Of a DNA stretch of 64,000 nt, positions 8,371-17,120 are shown piece by piece (the stretch's first letter is position 1; each line of letters starts with the position of its first letter). This stretch comes from Pseudacidovorax sp. RU35E (lineage in GTDB: Bacteria; Pseudomonadota; Gammaproteobacteria; Burkholderiales; Burkholderiaceae_C): the NCBI RefSeq assembly GCF_900156165.1, contig NZ_FTMY01000019.1, positions 23,801 through 87,800 of the forward strand. The letters run 5' to 3'. The position numbers and the translations under genes are program-made. Under the pieces are notes generated by a model. It was given only the letters and a program-made list of their open reading frames with translations, was not told where the DNA came from and did not search any database.

Positions 8371-10146
8371 TCACTGGACCAGCCCCGATTCGCGTGCCTT
8401 GATCTGCAGTGCGATGTAGTGCGAGTAGATGCGGGTATGGGCAAGCCCGCCGCCAATGAACCAGAGACCGGGCTGGGGTGTCGGCCGAAACATGTTGGCG
8501 AGTTCACCGTCTGCAGCGATGCCCCAGATTTGACCCACCTTCTCTGCGATGTCCGGCCCGAGGATGTCCCGCACAACTTCCTGCTGGTTGTGATAGCCGG
8601 TGGCCGTAACCAGCAAGTCCGCCTTCACGACGCACCCATCCTTCAGCAGAACACCGTCCGCGACGAAACGGTTGATGTCTTCGTATTGCAGCAGTCCGAT
8701 CTGGCCGCTGACGATCATGTCGGAAGCGCCGCAGTTCAGGTAGTAGCCGCCGAAACGCCGGCGCAGTTTCATCTGGTGCCCGGTTTCGTCCTCTCCGAAG
8801 TCGAGTTTCATGCCCTTGGCCTTCAGCCCTTCGAGCAGATCCTTGTCGATCTCCTTCATCTTCGCGACGTTCATCTGGTAGCCGCGAACCAGCAATGGAT
8901 ACGTGCTGGATGCGGCGATCAGGTCTGTGTCTTCAAGCGGCAGGCCCTCGTTGTAGTAGATCGCGTGGTTGAGTCCTGCGGCCTGCACACTGGCTACGGT
9001 GATGGAGCCGCGCTGGATCAGCTTGACCTCCGCACCGCTGCTGGCAAGGTCCTGGGCGATGTCGTGGCCGCTCGTGCCTGCTCCCAGCACGAGGGCACGC
9101 TTGCCGCGCCACGGTGCACCGCGCTTGAACGAATGGGTGTGGATGACCTCGCCCTGGAAATCATCCAGTCCGGGAGCGACGGCCTTGCGCGGTGCGCCGA
9201 CCACGCCATTGGCGAAGACGATGTGTCGCGGGCGAAGAACGCGCTCGCTGCCATCGGCCCGGCGCACGCACGCTCGCCATTGTTGGTGCTCTTCGTCGTA
9301 GGTCCCCGACACCAGGGTCGTTTCGGTCCAGACGTTGCACTCCATGGCCTTGGCATAGGTCTCCAGCCATTCGCCCACCATGTCCTTCGGTAGGTATTTC
9401 GGCCAGCTCGGCGGAAATGGCAAGTAGGGCAAGTGGTTGAGCGCAACCTGGTTGTGCAGCGCGAGTGCGTGGTAGCGGGTACGCCAGACATCGCCAACGC
9501 GCGGCAGCGAATCTACGACCAGCGCATCGACGCCGAGCAGCCGCAGCCGAGCAGCCACCGCCAGCCCGGCCTGGCCAGCTCCCACGATCAGCACGGCTGG
9601 GTCCCGATCACGGAACTGCTGCTCTTCCACCCTGCGATCTGCCCAGTTCGGGCCACCGAACATGCGCATGTCCTCGGCACCGGTGGGCCGCCTTGCGCCG
9701 ACGGGCTCCTCGCTGCCTTTGAGCTCCTTCAACGATGTCATCAGCACCCACGCCTTGCCGGGCTGCTCTTCCGGCAGGCGCACGACACCCTCAGCACGGC
9801 CAACGGCCGTTTCGAACTCGAAGATTGCCTCGATCACCCAGACGCCGAGCCGCTTGACCAAGCGGGGCTGCGTGCGGGTGGCAGGCACCGCAAAGTTCTT
9901 GGCATGGACGCTCGGCTGCGCGTTGAGAAGCTGCTCGACAATCGCCGCCTGGCTGTCATGAGGAGTGATGTTCCAAGTGAACGCCAGCAGGTCGCGCCAA
10001 TGGCAATCATCCGCGAACAGCGCCTTCAGATCCTGCTCGGAGCGTTGAGCCAACGCTTGCTCCAGTGCGAGCAGCCAGTTGCTGACGTGCTCGGTTGGCG
10101 TTGTCGATTGCTTGGCGCTCCTGCGCTCCAAAGTCGTTGCATCCAT
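8371..10146 (-). CDS. Flavoprotein monooxygenase with N-terminal NTF2/SnoaL-like domain
   Basis: A 591-residue protein. Residues about 22-140 form an NTF2/SnoaL-like domain. Residues about 183 onward are a two-dinucleotide-domain flavoprotein: FAD motif VLIVGAGQAG near 185-194 and NADPH motif LVLGAGTSGHD in the middle. FQGEVIHTHSF matches the class B monooxygenase fingerprint FxGxxxHxxx(W/F), with the aromatic being Phe. This indicates an FMO or Baeyer-Villiger-type reaction on a ketone or heteroatom. It heads the six-gene operon and is divergent from the LysR at 10344. The fused NTF2 domain may shape substrate binding. Confidence 0.88.
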   Translation of the reverse strand: MDATTLERRSAKQSTTPTEHVSNWLLALEQALAQRSEQDLKALFADDCHWRDLLAFTWNITPHDSQAAIVEQLLNAQPSVHAKNFAVPATRTQPRLVKRLGVWVIEAIFEFETAVGRAEGVVRLPEEQPGKAWVLMTSLKELKGSEEPVGARRPTGAEDMRMFGGPNWADRRVEEQQFRDRDPAVLIVGAGQAGLAVAARLRLLGVDALVVDSLPRVGDVWRTRYHALALHNQVALNHLPYLPFPPSWPKYLPKDMVGEWLETYAKAMECNVWTETTLVSGTYDEEHQQWRACVRRADGSERVLRPRHIVFANGVVGAPRKAVAPGLDDFQGEVIHTHSFKRGAPWRGKRALVLGAGTSGHDIAQDLASSGAEVKLIQRGSITVASVQAAGLNHAIYYNEGLPLEDTDLIAASSTYPLLVRGYQMNVAKMKEIDKDLLEGLKAKGMKLDFGEDETGHQMKLRRRFGGYYLNCGASDMIVSGQIGLLQYEDINRFVADGVLLKDGCVVKADLLVTATGYHNQQEVVRDILGPDIAEKVGQIWGIAADGELANMFRPTPQPGLWFIGGGLAHTRIYSHYIALQIKARESGLVQ

Positions 10147-10343
10147 ATTTCAGTCCCAGCTTGGAAGAGAGTGCTTTAATGAGCGAAATTGACTATAGGG
10201 AGCCCGGCCTGCAAGCGATACGCGCCAAAACGGCAAGCGCCATTGCAGTGGATGCAAAGGCGACCACGAAGCAAGGCAACCATGGTTGCCGTAAGCGGTC
10301 TCGCAGTGGCATCCGGGAATCTTCGTAAAGGTTGTGCTGATAC
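10147..10343. promoter_or_regulatory. Divergent promoter region, monooxygenase operon / LysR
   Basis: This 197-base gap separates two divergently transcribed genes and must carry promoters for both. No confident -35/-10 pair or symmetric site stands out by eye. LysR binding is expected here from the family's usual autoregulatory arrangement. Confidence 0.4.
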
Positions 10344-11255
10344 ATGGAAGAACTCGCTCGGATACAAACTTTCATCAACGTCGTGGAGGCCGGTAGTTTT
10401 TCGGCGGCGGCCCGCGACAGTTCCTCTACGAGTTCCGTGGCTCGGCAAATCAAGTCGCTGGAAGATGAGCTGGGTGTACGATTGCTCAACCGCAACACGC
10501 GGGGAATCTCGCTGTCAGAACCCGGACGGCTCTTTTATGAACGAGCATGCAAGCTAACTTCCGATCTCAACAATGCAAAGTCGGAGGCGCAATCGTTTCA
10601 GCAGAGCGTCAAAGGCCTGCTGAAGGTCTCATTGCGGGTTTCCACGGGCACGACGGTCATCATTCCTGCGCTACCCGCATTTCTTGGGAAATACCCCGAG
10701 TTGTCTCTGGACATCACACTGACCGATGAGCGACAGGACCTCGTGGCAAACAACATTGATGTCGCGGTATGGATGGGCCAGCTACCCAGTTCCGAGATTG
10801 TTGCGAGACGTCTGATTCCCAGCCAACGAATCGTGTGCGGCGCGCCGAGCTATTTCAAGCGGTATGGCACACCCGTCACCCCTCACGAGCTAGAGCGTCA
10901 TAGCTGCCTGCTGTTTACGGCGCCACAGTATGGCACCACCTGGCGATTTCACCGCGACGGTGTTCATGAAGAAATACCAGTCACGGGGAAGCTGCGTACC
11001 GGCAACGTGCTGGCCCTGCTGTCCGGTGCACTCTCCGGACTGGGCATGGTCATGGTCCACGAGTGGATGGTGCGCTCGCAGATCGAAGCAGGCGCATTGG
11101 CCCGCGTGCTGCAGGACTACACAGTGAGCCCGATCTCCACGGATGCAGATCTGCACGTTGTATATCCAAGCAGCAGAGGCATGTCGTTGAAGGTCCGCGT
11201 TTTCGTGGACTTTCTTGTTCAGCTCTTCGACGGAAGACGCGCCCCGCCGCCCTAA
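10344..11255 (+). CDS. LysR-family transcriptional regulator
   Basis: A 303-residue LysR protein beginning MEELARIQTFINVVEAGSFSAAARDSSSTSSVARQIKSLE, which is the HTH, with the wing LLNRNTRG. The effector domain follows (LPAFLGKYPELSLDI, then DVAVWMG). It belongs to a different LysR subgroup from the two paralogues at 1386 and 21022. The divergent location makes the flavoprotein-monooxygenase operon the likely target. The inducer is unknown. Confidence 0.9.
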   Translation: MEELARIQTFINVVEAGSFSAAARDSSSTSSVARQIKSLEDELGVRLLNRNTRGISLSEPGRLFYERACKLTSDLNNAKSEAQSFQQSVKGLLKVSLRVSTGTTVIIPALPAFLGKYPELSLDITLTDERQDLVANNIDVAVWMGQLPSSEIVARRLIPSQRIVCGAPSYFKRYGTPVTPHELERHSCLLFTAPQYGTTWRFHRDGVHEEIPVTGKLRTGNVLALLSGALSGLGMVMVHEWMVRSQIEAGALARVLQDYTVSPISTDADLHVVYPSSRGMSLKVRVFVDFLVQLFDGRRAPPP

Positions 11256-11309
11256 GACGATTACGGGGGCGAAGACGATTGCATGTTGCCGGACTTGCTT
11301 GGTACTGAC

Positions 11310-11640
11310 GCGCCTCTTAGTTGTCGAGCGCGCATTGAATTGTCTTGGCCGTGACTTGGAAATTGCCGCTCCACACGCCAGACGACATCAAGACGCCCTA
11401 CCAGCCGCTGGAAGTGACGCCAGGGATACCTTGATCCCCGAGAGTACGCACGCTCGGAAGAAACGGCGACGGATCGTCGGCCGCCACGCCGAGTGCCTCG
11501 ATTTTCTGCTTGATAGCTGGCGCCGCAGACATGGCGAGTCGCTGAAGAAGTGCTCGCCCCAAGCGTCGGGACTGTCGCCGTCTCACTTTCTTGATGTGGG
11601 AAAGTTGCGGCACCAACACAGGCGCCTCAGCGAGGGAATC
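11310..11640 (-). pseudogene. Rearranged remnant(s) of a Bug receptor gene
   Basis: The minus strand encodes short pieces that look like parts of a Bug receptor. One reads PAIKQKIEALGVAADDPS, typical of the family's C-terminus. It is followed by LPSVRTLGDQGIPGVTSSGW, then a stop and GVL, which is typical of the family's central region. The order is the reverse of a normal Bug protein, so this is either two fused fragments or a permuted relic. It lies directly 3' of the intact Bug gene ending at 11645. Apart from this the 389-base stretch between genes shows nothing recognisable. Confidence 0.45.
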
Positions 11641-11644
11641 GCCT

Positions 11645-12619
11645 CTAGTTCGTCCGGGCCAAGCGGGCTACGTCCTTCCAGCGAGCGACTTCGCGCACTA
11701 TCTCCGGCCGGAGGGCATCGGCCTCGACGGTTTCCTGGGTCAGCACCTGCTTCTCGCAGAACTGCTTGAACTCCGAGGTCTGCGCTATTTCCCCGATCTG
11801 CTGGGACAGCACGCGAATGATCGGCTGTGGCGTGCCGCTCGGAGCCATGAAATCGAGCTGCGAAGAGACCTCAAACCCTGAAACGCCTGCCTCGCTGACC
11901 GTGGGCGTGTTCGGCAGCGCATCCCACCGCTTCGATCCGGTGACCGCCAAAGCTCGCAGCTTGCCGGATTGGACCAGCGGCAATACCCCGGTGGACGTTT
12001 GGCACGTGAAGGAAACTCTTCCGCCGACCACATCGGTGACGGCCACTGTGGTTTCCTTGTAGCTGATATGTTGAGCCTGGGTTTTGCTCATGTCATTGAG
12101 GATGACCGAGCAAAGATGCGCGCTGCTTCCAACCCCCTGCGACGAATATGTCAGGGTATTGGGGTTCTTTTTCATAGCCGCGATCAAATCGGGCATGTTC
12201 TGATACGGCGAATCCGCAGGAACCACGATTGCGAACGGAACACGCGCGACGCGCGCCACCGGCGCAAAATCCTTTACGGGGTCAAGCGGCGGCGGCGTAA
12301 TGTCAGAAAACAAGGGAAGAAGATAAAGGGGAATGCCTGTGAGAATCAGTGTGTAACCATCTGCCGGAGCGCGCGCAGCGGCTTGGTAAGCGATCAGGCC
12401 ACCGGCACCCGGGCGATTCTCGACGACCACGGGGGTATTGAGCCGCTTTGAAAGCGGATCGGAAAAGAAACGCGTGATGGCATCGATCGAGGTTCCCGCG
12501 GAAGCAGGAACGATAATCTTGATTGGCCTGGATGGAAATTGATCAGCGAATGCCGCCCCAACCCCTAGCAAGGGAAACGCCCCCAGAAAACTCATGAAGC
12601 ATCTTTTGCCCTGATCCAT
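11645..12619 (-). CDS. Bug/TctC-family periplasmic solute receptor
   Basis: A 324-residue orphan receptor of the tripartite tricarboxylate family. The leader ends near GAAFA-D and is followed by FPSRPIKIIVPASAGTSIDAI, VVENRPGAGGLIA, DGYTLIL and LPNTPTVSEAG. The usual PPGG of the phosphate-like binding loop is replaced by PASAGT, as in some family branches, so its ligand may differ from its neighbours'. The start MDQGKRC at 12619 has AAAGGAGA upstream. It is transcribed alone, divergent from the Ldh2-type gene. Confidence 0.9.
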   Translation of the reverse strand: MDQGKRCFMSFLGAFPLLGVGAAFADQFPSRPIKIIVPASAGTSIDAITRFFSDPLSKRLNTPVVVENRPGAGGLIAYQAAARAPADGYTLILTGIPLYLLPLFSDITPPPLDPVKDFAPVARVARVPFAIVVPADSPYQNMPDLIAAMKKNPNTLTYSSQGVGSSAHLCSVILNDMSKTQAQHISYKETTVAVTDVVGGRVSFTCQTSTGVLPLVQSGKLRALAVTGSKRWDALPNTPTVSEAGVSGFEVSSQLDFMAPSGTPQPIIRVLSQQIGEIAQTSEFKQFCEKQVLTQETVEADALRPEIVREVARWKDVARLARTN

Positions 12620-12919
12620 GTGAAGTGTCTCCTTTGTACAGCCGTGGCGCGCTTGTTCGATGTACATCGCGCATTTTGAGAAAGTCTAGGTTTAACTCAA
12701 AATAGGGCAATCTGTTCCAACGGCAAGGTGCTTTGCACGAGGCGGCAAGCGCCCGCCTGGGCAACGTTCCTTTTCGCCCGAGGGCATGCGCGGCAGGACA
12801 TGTAGGTGGCTGGTCCAGTCAATGGCGTGCAGCGCAAAGCTGCTTGCCGCCTTGGCGGATAGCGTCGAAAGATGGCGTTCTTAGACTGTTCCGGTTCAAG
12901 TCAAACATCAGTGAACGCC
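12620..12919. promoter_or_regulatory. Divergent intergenic region, Bug receptor / Ldh2-type dehydrogenase
   Basis: Three hundred bases without a gene separate the two divergent start codons. It must hold both promoters. An AT-richer patch around 12680-12715, with TTTGAG and AAAATAGGGCAA, could be the minus-strand promoter. No clear inverted repeat or RNA was seen. Confidence 0.35.
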
Positions 12920-13912
12920 ATGAAAACGAAGCTGTCCCTCGCCGAGGCGAAAGAAGTCGCCGTTTCCTACCTCGTACATCACGGAATGCCGCTGGGGCAT
13001 GCCGAGATGGTTGCAGACCATTTGGTCTATGCCACCTTGGCAGGCCATGACTTTGCAGGCATGTCCCGCCTGCAGCCGATAGCGGCCATGTTGAAGGAGC
13101 GAGGTGCGGGCGGAGCAATCACCACCATCCGTGAAACGCCCAACTCCGCCCTCCTCGACGGAGCGAACGTCAATGGATACGTGACATCCGTACTGGCAAT
13201 GGACAAAGCGATCGATCTTGCCAAGCGGAGCGGGATCGGAGTCGTTGGCGTCAGCAACAGCTGGTTCTCCGGCATGCTCCGATACTACGTCGAGCGCGCA
13301 GCGGATGCCAATCTGGTCGGCATGCATGCAGCCAACTCCACTGCCCGGGTGGCTCCGTTCGGGGGCATAGACCGGCTCCTGGGCACCAACCCCATCGCGT
13401 TCGCCTTCCCATCCCAGGCTGCTCCTCTGATTGTCGATTTCTCTTCCGCATCGATGATGTGGGGGGACGTTCTCTATCACCAGCAGATAAACGCACCCCT
13501 GCCGGAAGGACGTGCAGTTGACCGCACCGGCACACCGACCGTCGATCCGGCGTCTGCGCTACAGGGTGCCATTCTGTCCTGGGGAGGCGCTCGTGGCTCG
13601 GCGCTTTCAGTCATCGTGCAAGCACTGGGCATTCTTGGAGGCAGCGATTCCGTCATTCGCGATGGCGATGGAAAGTGGGGTTACTTCTTCATGGCCATTG
13701 ACCCCGAATTGCTGATGCCTCTGCATGAGTTCAAGTCAAAGATCAGCAGCCTTCAACAGCAGATAGCTGACTCCCGGCCCATGCCCGGAGGCGGCCCTGT
13801 GAGGACACCGGGCAGCGCTGCCGCAAACCGAGTGCGCGAAGGCCGCGAGCGCGGCTGGATCGAGGTCGATGAGCCCATCTACCAGGCGATCACCAAGCAT
13901 CGGATGAGCTAG
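12920..13912 (+). CDS. Ldh2-family (malate/L-lactate dehydrogenase type) oxidoreductase
   Basis: A 330-residue NAD(P)-dependent dehydrogenase of the Ldh2/YiaK fold. Family features include the N-terminal helical segment, GVVGVSNSWFSGMLRYYVE, and FGGIDRLLGTNPIAFAFP. The family's conserved G-H-x-S-H-G-x-x-R segment reads GHDFAGMSR at residues 42-50, so the second His and the preceding Ser are Phe and Ala. Residues near it that normally bind substrate are therefore altered. The start MKTKLSL at 12920 fits the family length. It likely reduces a 2-keto acid or imine, but the altered motif makes the substrate uncertain. Confidence 0.85.
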   Translation: MKTKLSLAEAKEVAVSYLVHHGMPLGHAEMVADHLVYATLAGHDFAGMSRLQPIAAMLKERGAGGAITTIRETPNSALLDGANVNGYVTSVLAMDKAIDLAKRSGIGVVGVSNSWFSGMLRYYVERAADANLVGMHAANSTARVAPFGGIDRLLGTNPIAFAFPSQAAPLIVDFSSASMMWGDVLYHQQINAPLPEGRAVDRTGTPTVDPASALQGAILSWGGARGSALSVIVQALGILGGSDSVIRDGDGKWGYFFMAIDPELLMPLHEFKSKISSLQQQIADSRPMPGGGPVRTPGSAAANRVREGRERGWIEVDEPIYQAITKHRMS

Positions 13913-13929
13913 ATAAATTCCAGGCAGCG

Positions 13930-14292
13930 TCATTCCTCCAACAGCGTGATCTCTACGGTGTGTGCAGCCCCGACACTTCCAATTTCGGCAATGCCCGATT
14001 GCAACCTCCCCAGGCGCACAAGCCCGGGCGACAAGTGGCCGTTCTCGTAGAAGAGCGCGAGATTGCCCCAGGGCGCGTAGAAGCTGATGTCGCCGGCCAC
14101 GGGCGTGCAGGCGTCCGGCGCGCCATGGGTGGTGATCGCCCGGGGCAGGTCCGAGATCTTCTCGGTCTCTGCATAGTCCATCAAGGTCAGCGTCAGAGGC
14201 AGGAGCGCTGCGAAGTCCCGAGCGCTTGGGTGGTCTTCGAGCATGCCGGTCGCGATGACCATGCCGCCGTTCGAGGTCAGCTTGATTTTCAT
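13930..14292 (-). CDS. Cyclophilin-like fold protein
   Basis: A 120-residue protein (MKIKLTSNGGMVIATG, then LPLTLTLMDYAETEKISDLP, GDISFYAPWGNLALFYEN, LVRLGRL). These match the Cyclophil_like2 family, small beta-barrels related to cyclophilin but without proven isomerase activity. No signal peptide is seen. It lies 20 bases after an MFS transporter, an arrangement repeated at 17986-19739. Function is unknown. Confidence 0.8.
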   Translation of the reverse strand: MKIKLTSNGGMVIATGMLEDHPSARDFAALLPLTLTLMDYAETEKISDLPRAITTHGAPDACTPVAGDISFYAPWGNLALFYENGHLSPGLVRLGRLQSGIAEIGSVGAAHTVEITLLEE

Positions 14293-14312
14293 GTTGGAAC
14301 TCCTCGTCGAAT

Positions 14313-15506
14313 TCAGGCCGACTGACGTACGGCCAATTTGATCGCAATGGCGGTCGCCGACAGCACGGCAAAGGCCACACCCACGAAGACCATCGGAAGA
14401 CCGGCCGACTCGCCGAACCATCCCATCAACGGGCTGGCAAGACCGAGAGACAGATCGAGGAACGCCGTGTAGATACCCATCGCCAATGCGCGATTGGCTG
14501 CAGGAACCCGCTTGACCGCTTCGACACCGAATCCGGGAAAGACCAGGGAAAAGCCGAAGCCCGTGAGCGCCGCGCCCAGGAGCGCCAGCGACTGAGTCGT
14601 TCCCAATCCCAGCAGGGCAAGGCCGATGGCTTCGATCACGAGAAATGCGAGGGCGACCCGCGCCCCGCCGAAGCGATCGACCAGGTGGCCCAGCGCTACG
14701 CGTGCCAGGATGAACGCCACCGCGTAGCTTGAAAATACCGGCCACACCGGCGACCAGCTCCGCTCGACGAAGAGCAGGGATCCAAACCCGACGATGGCGC
14801 CGAAGCCGGTGCAGCTCAGGGCGAGACCGAGTCCCGGCAGCCAGACAGCCGAAAGCACCGCCCGCGGCGAGTTCCGCTCTGAAGCGACCGGCGGGCCGCT
14901 TCGAACCAGCGCGACCACAAGCAAGGTCAACAAGGGGACCACCATGGTGCCTACGGCCACCGCCCCCAAGCCAAAGCGCTCGTACAAAGTCGCTCCGGCT
15001 GGCGCTCCGACGGCGAAGGCCGCGAACATGGCCGTCCCAACCCACGCGATGACTCGGCCGGTGTACTGGGCGCTGGCCATGCCCAGGCCCCAGCCCAGCG
15101 CGCCGGTGATGATGAAGCTTTCGGCACCGCCAAGGACGCCCCGGCCAATAAGAAGCACGGCTGCCGAGACCAGCGGCAGGTGCACGAGATAAAGGGAAGT
15201 CAGGTACAGCACGCCGGCCACCGCGGCAGCGCCGAGGCCGATGGCCACCGCCAGCTTGCCGCCGCGTCGGTCTGCAAATCCACCGGCCCACGGCCGGCAG
15301 AGTAACGACGCCATGAACTGGCTGCCAGAGATCATGCCGACGACGAAAGGGCCCATGCCCAGCCGCTCGCGCACGTGCAGGCTAAGCACGGGCAAGGCCA
15401 TGCCGATCACGGCGAAACTGAGCAGCACGATGGCCATGATCGGTGCCATGGCGCGCAGGACGGACGGCTCGCTGGGTAAAACGTTCTTCGAAGATGCTAT
15501 GTGCAT
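14313..15506 (-). CDS. MFS transporter, YhhS/YfcJ-like
   Basis: A 397-residue inner-membrane permease with about 12 hydrophobic segments. The loop between TM2 and TM3, CRPWAGGFADRRGGK, is the classical MFS motif A position (G-x-x-x-D-R-x-G-x-x), repeated in the second half as GHLVDRFGGAR. It resembles the YhhS/YfcJ group of proton-coupled drug or sugar efflux proteins. It is followed by a cyclophilin-like gene 20 bases downstream. The substrate is unknown. Confidence 0.88.
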   Translation of the reverse strand: MHIASSKNVLPSEPSVLRAMAPIMAIVLLSFAVIGMALPVLSLHVRERLGMGPFVVGMISGSQFMASLLCRPWAGGFADRRGGKLAVAIGLGAAAVAGVLYLTSLYLVHLPLVSAAVLLIGRGVLGGAESFIITGALGWGLGMASAQYTGRVIAWVGTAMFAAFAVGAPAGATLYERFGLGAVAVGTMVVPLLTLLVVALVRSGPPVASERNSPRAVLSAVWLPGLGLALSCTGFGAIVGFGSLLFVERSWSPVWPVFSSYAVAFILARVALGHLVDRFGGARVALAFLVIEAIGLALLGLGTTQSLALLGAALTGFGFSLVFPGFGVEAVKRVPAANRALAMGIYTAFLDLSLGLASPLMGWFGESAGLPMVFVGVAFAVLSATAIAIKLAVRQSA

Positions 15507-15625
15507 CGAAGGACCTCACCTCCCGTCCGGTCGAAGCCACGACGGCCGCGCAATTCTGGCGCACTCAGGTGCGCACGGAACCTGGGCTAGCCGTGCTGGA
15601 AGTCGGCCGACGCAATTAGGTTGCA

Positions 15626-16798
15626 TCACTTCGCCTCGATCTGCAGTATTCGCGAACTCGGAGTGCCCTTCGCGACACCCTGCCACCAGGCGGTAAATGA
15701 CTGTGTGCGACCGTCCAGAAAAACAGGTTGTCCCATCGTGGGCGTCCACAACGCGTAAGCGCGGTCCCGGCTGACCGCCGTGATGCGTTTGAACGGATCG
15801 TCCCAATCGTGGGGAGCGATCGAGAACCGCCCTACATGCCCCGGCGTCAGCACCTTCGCGCGCAGGTCTTCGGCTGCCTGCGCGGCCTGCTCAGGGTTCA
15901 TGTGCACGTTCCCCCAGCGCGGGTCGTACTGGCCCGCATCGAGGGTCACCCAGTCGAACGGACCGAGCCGCCGGCCGATATCGGCAAAGTGCGGCCCATA
16001 TCCCGAGTCGCCGCTGAAGAAGAGGCGGCGTTCAGGGGATACCAGCGCATAGCCGACCCACAGCGAGCGGTCGCGGGTGAAGGCACGTCCGGAAAAGTGC
16101 CGGGACGGCGTCACATGGACCTTCAGCTGCGGCGTCAGCGCGACGACCTCGTTCCAATCGGCCTCGCGCACCCCCTGCGTGTCGTAGCCCCAGGCCTCGA
16201 AATGCGCCCCGACGCCTAGACCGACGATCACCTGCCGAACCTTGGGGCGCAAGGCCTGCACGCTCGGGTAGTCCAGATGGTCATAGTGGTCGTGGCTGAT
16301 CAGCAACGCATCGACCTCGGGCATGTCTTCGGCCGTGTAGACACTGGTGCCCTCAAACGCCCGGTTGGCCAAGGGGATCGGCGCAGCGTTGGTGCTGAAG
16401 ACCGGATCGATCAGGATGCGCTTGCCGCCGAGTTGCACAAAGTACGAAGAATGACCCAGCCAGACCACCAAATCCTGCGCCGCGTCGAGTGCCTTGAGTT
16501 CGGTCTTGACGATCGGCACGACACCCGGCGGCCGAGGCTGGCCGTTCGCTGCCAAGAGCGTTTCCATCCACATCGACCACTCCGACTGGTCGGTGGTCAG
16601 CATGGGGGTCTCGACCTGGTTGCGAAACACGCCATCAGCCTGATTCGGCGATTGCTTGATGCGCATGAGCCGCTCGCCGACAGGCAGCGCCCCGAACACG
16701 GGAAGCTGCAGATAACCGACGGCGCCGGCTAAGCCGAGGATCGCGATACCGAGAAAGACCATGAGGAACCGACTCCAGGATTTTTTCACGCGGGGCAT
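15626..16798 (-). CDS. Membrane-anchored MBL-fold hydrolase (NAPE-PLD/UlaG-like)
   Basis: A 390-residue metallo-beta-lactamase-fold protein. An N-terminal hydrophobic helix (about residues 10-30) anchors or exports it. The dinuclear metal motif is SHDHYDHLD, preceded by VVWLGHSSYFVQLGGKRILIDPVF and followed by FFSGDSGYGPHF and LTPGHVGRF. This pattern is that of N-acyl-phosphatidylethanolamine phospholipase D-like and UlaG-like hydrolases. The N-terminal YLQLPVFGALPVGERL recurs in a decayed copy near 61181-61290. It follows a broken SDR gene. Confidence 0.88.
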   Translation of the reverse strand: MPRVKKSWSRFLMVFLGIAILGLAGAVGYLQLPVFGALPVGERLMRIKQSPNQADGVFRNQVETPMLTTDQSEWSMWMETLLAANGQPRPPGVVPIVKTELKALDAAQDLVVWLGHSSYFVQLGGKRILIDPVFSTNAAPIPLANRAFEGTSVYTAEDMPEVDALLISHDHYDHLDYPSVQALRPKVRQVIVGLGVGAHFEAWGYDTQGVREADWNEVVALTPQLKVHVTPSRHFSGRAFTRDRSLWVGYALVSPERRLFFSGDSGYGPHFADIGRRLGPFDWVTLDAGQYDPRWGNVHMNPEQAAQAAEDLRAKVLTPGHVGRFSIAPHDWDDPFKRITAVSRDRAYALWTPTMGQPVFLDGRTQSFTAWWQGVAKGTPSSRILQIEAK

Positions 16799-17111
16799 GC
16801 GTCGGCTGCCTTCAGTCGGTCCTGCGACCGCACGTACAAGACGACATCGTGGCCTTCGGCAAGCGAGGTCGTGGCTGCGCTACAAGACCAAGCCCGTCAG
16901 CCGAACCGGTGATGAACACAGGCCGCTGGTTCCCCGCCGTGGTTCCACCTTGTGCGTCGGTCATGGTCGACCCCTGTTTGGAAATCAGCGCCGTCTGTGC
17001 CCTCGACCCCACCGGAATCGCCAGCAGCGAGCCAGGGGCCAGCATCAAACCCAGCGCGGCGTCGACACCGAGGAGATTTCGACGATCCACGGGCGTGCCT
17101 GTGCGGGTCAT
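16797..17111 (-). pseudogene. SDR gene, frameshifted and truncated
   Basis: The reading frame starts with a Tat-like leader (VDRRNLLGVDAALGLMLAPGSLLA) and continues to RPVFITGSADGLGL, the nucleotide-binding loop of an SDR. At that point the frame breaks: the SDR sequence continues in another frame as AATTSLAEGHDVVLYVRSQDRLKAADA and stops at the start codon of the MBL gene. Everything after the first roughly 30 residues of the SDR domain is missing. The lost part corresponds to the SDR fragment at 61320-62003, which carries the complementary C-terminal portion. Confidence 0.7.
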
Positions 17112-17120
17112 CGGAAGATC

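Noticed and set aside
13930..15291. A 453-codon protein covering the cyclophilin-like gene and most of the MFS gene
   Set aside because: Only the last 120 codons have family similarity; the rest is an off-frame reading of the MFS gene.
16812..17111. A stand-alone small Tat-exported protein
   Set aside because: Its end is in a shifted frame and the alternative frame continues as an SDR, so it is a broken SDR gene rather than a small protein.
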